From Isoetes taiwanensis (lineage: Eukaryota; Streptophyta; Lycopodiopsida; Isoetales; Isoetaceae): a DNA stretch of 64,000 bases. Location: NCBI GenBank assembly GCA_021234155.1, contig JAJEKV010000021.1, positions 17,595,710 through 17,659,709 of the forward strand. The letters run 5' to 3'. The translations under genes and the position numbers were made by a program. Under the pieces are notes generated by a model. That model saw only the letters and a list, made by a program, of their open reading frames with translations, made no database searches and had not been told where the DNA came from. Of this stretch, positions 56,190 to 64,000 are shown piece after piece (within the stretch, counting starts at the first letter, position 1; the number at the start of each line of letters is the position of its first letter).

Positions 56190-56880
56190 GAAATGGGGGA
56201 TTGACGAGCAAAGGATAATTTTTTGAGGAGAAGAGGATTTTAGTTCTATGTTAGGGGTACTGAGGGAGTAATAGGGGGATTGCAATCTATAACATGGGGA
56301 TTTTCTATAAAAAATGAAGAATGGAGGATGAGGAGAAATGGGGTAGTCAGGGGTACTAGGGGTAATGATGGAGTAATAAGGGGATTGCAATTTAGAACAT
56401 GGGGATTCCTTAAAAAAAAATGAAGAATGGGGGATGAGGAGAAACGGGGTAGTTAGGGTTAGTAGGGGTAATGAGGGAGTAATGGGGATTGCAATTTAGA
56501 GCGTGGGGATTTTTACGTAAGAGATGAAGAATGGGGATGGAGAAATGGGGTAGTCAGGGCTACTGGGGGTAATGAAGGAGTAATAGGAGGATTGCAATTT
56601 AGAATATGAGGATTTCTACTAAAAAAATGAAGAATGGGGACTGACGAGAAATGGGGTAGCTGGGGTTAGTAGGGGGTAATGAGAGAGCAATGGAGGATTG
56701 CAATTTACAATGGGGAATTGCAATTTAGAATGGGGGATAAGATTAGTAAGGGTAATGAGGGCCTAATGGGGGAATTGCAATTTAGAATGGGGGGATGAGG
56801 AGAATGGGGATGAGGAGAAATGGGGATTCACATGAAAAGGGAATGAAGGAAAGGGAGGATGAGGATTATATTTAAGTTAA
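56190..56880. repeat. G-rich minisatellite, period about 105-110 bp
   Basis: Units contain GGGGATTGCAATTTAGAA(C)AT, GGGGATTC...AAAATGAAGAA, GGGGATGAGGAGAAATGGGG and TAGTCAGGGGTACTAGGGGT. At least five units occur, the last ones shortened. It lies just inside the left inverted repeat. Confidence 0.85.
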
Positions 56881-56999
56881 TATTTCAGTGATTCTTGCTT
56901 TAGAAAGTGGGTGTTGCTTTAGATTGCCAATTTGAGAACACCACTAACATAACTAATAACATTTAAACCTTTGCAGTAATCTTATTAATACTTATTATA

Positions 57000-57291
57000 C
57001 TAGTCAAAAGATTACATGTTGGTCCGCAAGTGGTTGAATTAGCTCATACCCTAGAATCTTTGTATCATCGTATGGCACAGGGATGAACTTTTGAACTAGA
57101 GACTTAATAAACTTGGTCTTTCCAAAGGCTATATCTAAGGAAAGGATCCATGCCTCTGTAAATGGATCTTTGTTACCTCGATAGAAGTAGTTTGCCTTGT
57201 AGTAACTCTTTAGCTCTCTAACCTTGGACTGTATTTGAACAGGTTTGAACAAATTATAAGTTGGAAAATATGACCAGCATAGTGAGGTACG

Positions 57292-57322
<31 letters not shown>

Positions 57323-57365
57323 CGAATTTTTGACATGTCTAAAGACATCAATCTGTGCCACAAGA
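57000..57365 (-). CDS. Coding-like fragment of unknown family
   Basis: The minus-strand frame (57250-57010) reads VRELKSYYKANYFYRGNKDP and FTEAWILSLDIAFGKTKFIK, ending GYELIQPLADQHVIF at a TGA/TAG-bounded end. Upstream the frame enters a poly-T tract (57289-57312), so the start is lost. I recognise no family. It may be an exon of the TIR element's own gene. Confidence 0.3.
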
Positions 57366-57559
57366 TTATGGGATGTATTTAAACATGTTTGGACGATTTT
57401 AAGCTTGAGATGCCTAGGTAGTATGGTATACTAACACAAGATTTGGTGGAAATACCAATAAGTAGGGGATCTCATTGTGACTCAAGGGAATAAAGGAAAA
57501 AGTTTCTAAGGTAATTGAAATACAATGGTTATGCAAAAGCAAATTTAGGGCAAACTGTG

Positions 57560-60500
57560 GCAGAACGTGGCAGTTTGGATCGAAGGCATATCTCTGCCGA
57601 TGGCTCGAATATGGCCTTTTCGGATCATGATAGCAGATCTGATGCGAATATTTGGAGCACGGCCGACTCACGGAAATAAGACGACAAGAAATAGATGGAA
57701 AAGGTATGGCCTCTGCAGGAAATGCAATTTGGAAAATTCGTGCTCCCCCTCGTGGATATTTGACCCTTTGATTCTATATGTAACAATTATCTTTCTCTCA
57801 AAATCCGGTGCACCGCTACTAATCGGACAATGGGAAAGCTGAAGGCGCTCTTAACAAGGGTGCTACCAGGGCAAAACTCTTGGATCTAATTGATAGAGCG
57901 GGCACGGATCTCAAGTCATTATGCGAGAATGGAAGGGGAATCTATAACCCAGCCGGTGACCGGTTTCTTGAGCAATTGTTAGCAAATACAATTTGGATCC
58001 TCCGGCTTCAATGGCTCCACCCAAAGAAGGTATCGGGGAGTGAAGAAATTCTTTGCTAAGAATGTGGAGACGCGTCTGCAAGCATGGCAGCCCCAAAGCA
58101 TCACTAGCATAGCGGATTCACCGAGAACAAAGAGGAGGCGAAATGAGGAGGAAAATGAGGCATTTGCTGAGGAAAATGAACAGATCCAACTCAACCAGGT
58201 TCTTTAACAAATTTTTTCTAACATGGAAACTTGATTTCTATGCCTTGATACTCTATCTATGTAGTACTTTTCTTTCTTTCTTTGTCTTATGCTGTTGTTT
58301 TTAAATTATAGACTAGATATGTGTTGAAAACTGCATGTTTTAGTGGCTCATTACCTAGAAACAATGGTGTGGGTCATAGCATTTGACCTTAAACAGATGG
58401 ATCCGAGTTACAATGGTGGCAGTGCATGTGTAGCCAGCAGACAATTAATTCCTGGCACATCTTGATGAAGCTCAGTGGATCCGATTTACAATGGTGGCAG
58501 TGCATGTGTAGCCAGCAGGACAATTAATTCCTGGCACATCTTGATGGAGCTCAGCCCCTTATCCTGTAATGCAGGGGGCTAGTCAATGGGTCTGTGACTA
58601 GGCCTAGAGTTATGCTGGGCCTTTAAATGACCTATAATCTTATCTTTGTGGCATAGCCTAACTAGATAGGGTCTAAGCCTTGTTCATGAATAATCTAAAC
58701 ATAAGCCAGCAGCTGGTATCAACTATATAAAGTGGCAGTGAATAGGCTTAATTATGGAGGACTGATTGACATGGCTTTGCACCCTTTCATAATGTAACTT
58801 TGCATGTATATGTATCTTCTGATCCACATACAAGAATTTATCTGAACTGTATCCACTTGTATGAATTTGGATATGAAGGGAAGATACATATCTCTCGCTT
58901 ACAGATCTGCATATTCTCAGAAGTGTAGTTCGGGGCTTTACATTTATCTTAAACTTGTATCTTGCTCCCCGTTCATTATTTTTAGAATGGATTTAATGGT
59001 AGAATTGAATAAGGGACGTGTTTACACAAGGTGTATTAACATCTGAATGTAATGGCTGATTGGAATGGTAGAATAATATGGTAGCCTTGCTTGTGGAATA
59101 TAATATTTAACATCTGATGTAGCCTAATTTAGGGTAAAGCATGAAGTAATATGCTGGCAACAAGTCTACAGAACCATACTAATCTTGGGACCTTATTGTA
59201 GACATGTAATCCTTGTATCTTGACGTATTTGGAAAAACCTCCAAGCATACAGTTTTTTGAGGTTTACTACTGAGGTTTATATAAGTAGCCGGTACAATGG
59301 AAAAAATCTTTATGATTAGAATATTCTGTGAGAACATGGAATGTGGACTTTATCGAATCATGGAAGCAATGGAAATGTCTAACCTAAATGTATGTCGAAA
59401 ACCCTAACATGAAGAATGCGGCTGCTTGCCGTATACGGCCGTCTAATGCCATCTATGGCTGTCTGATGCTGGATCATGACTCTCAACTGAATTTCATCAT
59501 GCCCTGTAAGCAAGTGGATTCACGCATTCTTATCTGGCAACGTGGTCCAGGTAACTAATTTTGTACTTCAGTTAAATTTTCTTGTAAGATGGTCACAGAT
59601 TAAGCTTTAATATTTGATAATACAAATATCGTGCTTCAAGGCATGGTTAAAACGAAGCTTGATACCAGGGCTTGTGCCTTTGACGCTATGTAACAATGTT
59701 GCTAAAGCAGTGAAGGCTTCTACCAGCAGTGTTGATGTTGTTACCCTGACTAATTCTGAGGAGGACGATTCTGATAATAATTCCATCCAGCTAAATCAGG
59801 TCCTATACTAATTTAGAATGCTGTAGTTGTTTATGCTAGTGGGGACTAATTTTATAAGCTATATATTCAGTCAGTTATCTAGGCGTAAATTTGATGATAG
59901 ATTTAATTGCTTAAGTGGCCCTGGCATACGAATTGCTTTCTCAAATTACTGTGATGACATGCTTTTGTTGCTGCTTGGCTTTTTTGGATATGGCTTAGTT
60001 GTAGGCATCTTATAACATTGGTCTATGCATATGCTTCAAGCGTAAACATTTATTTACAACAGAAATTAATGAGGAGCAAGATTATGGCGGAAGTCGCAAA
60101 GAAGAACAGGCTTCAACACAACCGCCAGACTTAGGTATTTTTTCTCTGTCATTTCATGTATTATATGCAAGTTACTAATCAGGATTTATAAATCCAGAGC
60201 AAGAAGAGGACGTTGTATCTTCTCAGAAAAGACATGTAGTCCTTGTTACACATTGGACTTAAGGTAACATGCATACGTTATATTGATATTTTAACATGTA
60301 TTGACATTTTCATTTTTCAGTGTCAAAGAAAAAGAAGCTGTTTGTATGTTTCTAATGAAGATCTCAACTGTCAATGAGATGTACACTCAAATTCCAAAAT
60401 TTATGGCAGAACAAAACAGGATTAGACAAAGGACTTTTAAAGGTATTCGAGACCTCAGTCAATTAGAGAAGCTAGATCTAGTAGTAAAGCACTTACTAGA

Positions 60501-60590
60501 GCAAAATTCTGAGTTGGCTGCCAAAAAAAATGCTCACCAAGTGGGGTTTTGTGTATCTGATTTGTTTCTCGATGTCAGCTCATAGTTGGC
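57560..60590 (+). pseudogene. Fragmented gene inside the TIR element, unknown family
   Basis: Plus-strand pieces with intron-like gaps read RAKLLDLIDRAGTDLKSLCE and NTIWILRLQWLHPK (57860-58030). After a frame change come KKFFAKNVETRLQAWQPQSI and TKRRRNEEENEAFAEENEQI (58040-58195). DVVTLTNSEEDDSDNNSIQL lies at 59730-59800, and MYTQIPKFMAEQNRIRQRTF with LVVKHLLEQNSELAAKKNAH at 60375-60540. The last part is a predicted coiled coil. Frames break, so the gene is dead. The pieces could be the DNA-binding companion ORF of a Harbinger-type element, which is inference. Confidence 0.4.
58400..58553. repeat. Tandem duplication, period about 77 bp
   Basis: The block from GATCCGAGTTACAATGGTGG to CACATCTTGATGAAGCTCAG is followed by a near-identical copy (GATCCGATTTACAATGGTGG ... 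GATGGAGCTCAG). Confidence 0.9.
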
Positions 60591-60824
60591 AGGCTATAAG
60601 GAATGACTAATGTACTGATCTTTGATCTCTTAATAGACTGATTTACTGACTTGTTCTTTCTATATTCATGGTCTTGGTATTAAGAAATTGCATATAATTT
60701 TCAGTTTCTCTTTTTTTTTTTGTATGGAACATAATTTGTTTTATAGAATCCACATCCATTCCGTCCTATCTGCATTCAAATCTACACCTTCATATGCTTT
60801 ATTTTCTGATCTAAGTAAACTACA

Positions 60825-61470
60825 AAATAAAAAAGGGGGATTGTTGAGAAAAGGGTATTAACTAAGTGCGGGATATTAAATACAAGGTCACAAAAGGGGG
60901 ATGGTTGAGAAGAGGGGTATGAACGGAATAGAAGGGGGGATTTTTGAGAAAAGGGTATTAACAGTATGGGATATTAATTACAAGGTCACAAAAGGAGGAT
61001 GGTTGAGAAGAGGGGTATGAATGGAATAAGGGGTTAAACATAAAAGGAGTATGAACATAAAAGGGGTATGAATGGAATAAGGGGATATTAAACATAAAAG
61101 GAGGATGGTTGAGAAGAGGGGTATGAACGGAATAAGGGTATATTAAACTACAAAATCTCAAAGGGGGATTATTCCTAGAAAGGGGTATGAAAACATAAAA
61201 GGAGGATGGTTGAGAAGAGGGGTATGAACGGAATAAGGGTATATTAAACTACAAAATCACAAAGGGGGATTGTTCCTAGAAAGGGGTATGAACATTATTT
61301 GTGAGAAAAGGGATATGATCATTGCATATGGCAATGGGGGATATAAAAAAAATTCAAATAAGGGGATATTAATCTACAAAATCACAATGGGGGGATTGTG
61401 GCCAAATACCCCGTTTCTGAAAATCATGTCCATTCCACGAAAAGGGGGATTTTAAGGGGTTTTTTATGGG
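60825..61470. repeat. GGGTATGAACGGAATAAGG minisatellite near the right TIR
   Basis: Units of GGATGGTTGAGAAGAGGGGT, ATGAACGGAATAAGG, TATTAAACTACAAAATCACA and AAGGGGGATTGTT recur with a period close to 100 bases, four to six copies. The ORFs across it are artefacts. Confidence 0.85.
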
Positions 61471-61967
61471 GGATTTTAAGGAGGATATGGGCATCGTTTT
61501 TGATGTGTCTAACTCATTGACGGGTTATTTTTCTTTCAGCCTTGACTCTGCAGGATTTTTTAAGGTCTTGTGGTTGCCAGAGTGCGTGGGGTCGTGCTTC
61601 AACTATTTGCTTGGGTTTTCCTCACAAACCTGAGAAGGCGTGGTTCTTCTTCCCGATGAGAAGCAGTCACCAGGTCTTCTCACCTTTGCATCGACCAAGT
61701 GGCGGATAAAACCATCTTTTATGTTGTATTCTTTAGTATCATCATGCTCTTGATGATTGTCTAGTTTCGAAGCATTTAAAGTTCATATTTCCAAATTTAT
61801 CTACCCCTAGTGAGAGATCCATTTGTACTCAATGTTTTACAAAGCTCAATGAGAACACCACTTCCGGCCAGTATATGCCTATCATAGGACCCATCATAGG
61901 AATGTATATTCATGTGAGATATGGATGTAAGTGTCCAATGGCATCATGTGTAGTGTTATGTTACTCT

Positions 61968-62165
61968 TTTTTTAGATTCGCGCGTAGCGCGCATCGAGGT
62001 CATAGTCGAGGTCTACCCTACGCCAGGACAATAAGAGAGATGGAATGTGACTTCTCGCGCGAGAAGTCACATTCCATATCTCTTATTGTCCTGGCTCCTT
62101 CGACTCGTGCTGCGTGCAAATCCGAAAAAATTGCTCTCACAATAAATCTTTATAGACTTGTCGCG
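61968..62165. repeat. Fold-back (palindromic) repeat with GCGCGTAGCGCG arms
   Basis: The core 62022-62095 is a 74-base palindrome with no spacer and one mismatch per arm; its centre is CTTCTCGCGCGAGAAG. Less perfect arms extend outward (TTTTTTTAGATTCGCGCGTA at the left, ACGCAGCACG... on the other strand at the right) to about 61968 and 62141. It resembles a fold-back MITE. 55636-55715 is a partial relative. Confidence 0.85.
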
Positions 62166-62217
62166 CCACGCGAGATGTTGGTGCAAGTTGCTTAGTTAAT
62201 ATAGAAATACTTCAGCA

Positions 62218-64000
62218 ATGGCTAAGTTGGATATTTGTTTTACAACTTCCAAGAGAGCACTAGTTACATCAACTATTGCACCCTCAAAGAAGCCCAAAAA
62301 GGACCCCGAGATAGTGCAAGAAGAAACTGAGGAGATAGATCAAACTCTTGACATCAAGCTAATTGATGATAGCAGAGTCATAATATGCGAGTTAAGTCAA
62401 GACTTGCCAAAGATAGTTTTACCTAAGGGGTCTGAATGGTATGTTATTGTGAGCAGGGCAGACTCAAAGTATGATGTGGTCCTGCATTTAAGGGAGAACA
62501 AAGACGCGTCCTTAAAAAAGTAGGGTTGGTCCTTTCATACGAGGAGCTTGATGACCAGATCTGTGCCTTCATAATAGAGAAGACTGTAAAGAAGAATCTC
62601 AGCATTTTCAAATACAATGCAGGTATAGACAGATTCAGGCCAAATAGCAGACGGTGTTACAAAGTATGGCTAGCCCCTTCAAGGCTCACATCATACAGTT
62701 CGTTTTGTATATGAAGGAGTGTCCGCAGTTCGACGAAGTTTGCAAAAGAAACCATCTTCAAGCTTCTACATATCTGATTTCGGTGGTAGTGGCAGTGCAC
62801 TTGAGTCAGAAACTTTGGTCCTAGTACCTTTGCCAAAGCCAGTGAAGGAAACGGATATTGAAAAGAAATCGAGGGTTGATGCTGTAGACAAGCTTCTGAA
62901 GTTCAAGCAATGGTATCCACTTGTTTTGGACGTAACAAAAAGGATAGCCATTGATAAGCTGATAAGATCTCCTAGAGAATCTTTCATATCTAGGATCTTT
63001 GATCCCAAACATGCCCTGAGGATACAGAAGTCCATGGTTGAATTTTCCACCACAGTACCAAATCCACCTGATGTTCTACCATGGGACTCAGTCAATGACA
63101 AGCCATACCCATGGAAGACATGGGATGACCTAAGGAAGAGCGACACGGTGCGCTACATTGTCATTGACGGACAACACTCGGTTGAGGTAGCGAAGACGCT
63201 TATAGAGAAAATGGATAATATAGATGCCAAGAAGTACAGGGAGCACTTCAGTTACAGGCAATGCCGAATCCTTAGTCATTACACGCCTCAACTTGCACTG
63301 ACTACAATAAGTGTAGACTTGAACACAATTGCAAGGGTGGTACAATACAACTCGTAAGTGACTTTGTTTCTTATTCTGCAGTAATCAACTCGCGCTACGT
63401 GCGAGACTGCAGTCCAACATTGGTTTGCAGTCTCGCGCGTAGCAGAGTAAGTTTTTTATTATCTTGCTTTAGCATTCTCGCGCTACGCGCGAAATGGATA
63501 TCTACATGGTACTAACTTATGGTTTTATATTCTTATCTCAGGCCATTTCCCATGCAGTTGAGGCAAGCTAGAAATCATGGATTGAGCTTGGCCATCCAAT
63601 TTCAAAAAGAAAGAAGCAGGGGGGGAAGAAAGACAACTCCTATGAGGAAATGATAAAGATGATGAGCTCCAGTCTGTTATAGATGGACACATCTTTGTGA
63701 AGAAGGTCTCAAAAATCAAAGATGTACCATCCTTTCCAGAGGCCTGCAAGTCCATGAAAGACTTCCGTGTCATGAGGGAGGCCATCTCAAAGGAACTCTT
63801 TGAGATGTCTGGAATAGAAAACCTATCTGAGCAAGGTATCTTGGACATGATGAAAATAACTGATGAAGACCTGCCCAGGTACTCAAAGTGGTCGCCTGGA
63901 TTTATTCAGGCATATAATTGCAGGAACAAGGAAAAACTAGCTCATCTACTATCAAAGGTCCGTTGGAGCTGAAGTGCAGAGTTAGTGGAGACTTGGACAT
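62218..64000 (+). pseudogene. Broken gene with a ParB/DGQHR-like motif
   Basis: From the ATG at 62218 the reading runs in frame to 62520 and changes frame twice (about 62520 and 62710, compensating). It continues from 62719 to the exon end near 63354, before GTAAGT. The protein is acidic/basic at first, then has KKPSSSFYISDFGGSGSALE and LLKFKQWYPLVLDVTKR. PWDSVNDKPYPWKTWDDLRK leads into VRYIVIDGQHSVEVAKTLIE. This DGQHS-x-E-x-A-K pattern resembles the DGxHR box of ParB-like/DGQHR domains. A further exon begins at 63541 (PFPMQLRQARNHGLSLAIQF). Frame changes at a G run (63617-63626) precede KKVSKIKDVPSFPEACKSMK and NLSEQGILDMMKITDEDLPR, ending at a stop near 63970. I know no plant role for it. 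It may belong to another transposon. Confidence 0.6.
63389..63450. repeat. Inverted repeat with GCGCTACG motif in an intron
   Basis: CTCGCGCTACGTGCGAGACT (63391) and AGTCTCGCGCGTAGCAGAG (63430-63448) are inverted arms of about 27 bases around a 6-base loop with a few mismatches. A further CTCGCGCTACGCGCGA lies at 63478. Both are inside the intron 63355-63540 of the ParB-like gene. Confidence 0.8.

Larger units (their letters stand above)
56143..61509. mobile_element. TIR element of 5.4 kb with minisatellite subtermini
   Basis: The left end ACACATCAAAAATGATGCCC, then ACATCCTCCTTAAAAT (56143-56179), is mirrored at 61473-61509, where the reverse complement reads ACACATCAAAAACGATGCCC, then ATATCCTCCTTAAAAT. 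CTA lies at 56141-56143 and 61510-61512, possibly a 3-bp target duplication with one base of end ambiguity. I see no DDE transposase. Internal coding-like pieces on both strands and G-rich minisatellites near both ends are present. PIF/Harbinger is a guess from the 3-bp duplication only. Confidence 0.7.

Overview
The window is plant nuclear DNA. The signs are spliced eukaryotic genes with GT-AG introns, an intact four-exon CYP72-clan cytochrome P450, an RNF14-like RBR ubiquitin ligase fragment, a plant-type FCP1-like phosphatase domain, CACTA, LINE, LTR and tRNA-SINE elements, and very low coding density. The mixture of DIRS-like, GHTHKDID-type and DGCAAQFK-type elements with a ParB-like eukaryotic gene made me think of a seed-free land plant such as a fern. 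That placement is a guess and the sequence does not prove it.

Layout. 173-2520 (-) is the one gene that looks intact, the P450. 3.86-5.53 kb (-) is a decayed DIRS-like retroelement. 6.06-9.14 kb (-) is a decayed gene of a transposon family with a VGYLMPGHTHKDID-type core.

From 10169 to 50146 lies one very large nested structure. The outer element (here GGGTA-1) has perfect 24-bp terminal inverted repeats and a TAAC target duplication. It has been hit twice. (i) A 21,033-bp LTR retrotransposon (684-bp LTRs, ACATT duplication, no gag-pol seen) interrupts its plus-strand transposase gene. That retroelement contains a GC-rich, heavily decayed LINE, which is itself split by a 12.3-kb CACTA element (TGG duplication) holding gene-like fragments and satellites. 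(ii) A second member of the same family (GGGTA-2, 38128-47321, perfect 21-bp inverted repeats, TTAT duplication) sits in an intron of its minus-strand accessory gene. With the insertions and duplications subtracted, GGGTA-1 is about 9.7 kb; GGGTA-2 is 9.2 kb.

Both GGGTA elements carry the same two convergent genes. The plus-strand gene is a DDE-like transposase (VVDFSENY ... SDGCAAQFK ... FGSGHGKGxHDG) with an upstream Cys cluster and a C-terminal second Cys cluster. The minus-strand gene encodes a new conserved N-terminal domain (around YFARA(F/Y)AL), a coiled coil with a RING-like finger, an acidic/basic linker and a Ulp1/SENP-like cysteine protease. GGGTA-1 also carries an FCP1-like domain that GGGTA-2 lacks. 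All copies here have frameshifts or stops, so these are fossils. The conserved architecture, termini and 4-bp target duplication nevertheless define a transposon family that I cannot assign to a named superfamily and regard as the most interesting item.

Right of the nest: an RBR E3 ligase pseudogene (51.4-52.5 kb), a tandemly duplicated En/Spm-associated fragment (53.5-53.9 kb), a tRNA-derived SINE (about 55.0 kb), a 5.4-kb inverted-repeat element rich in minisatellites (56143-61509), a near-perfect fold-back repeat (62022-62095), and a broken gene with a ParB/DGQHR-like motif (62218-64000).
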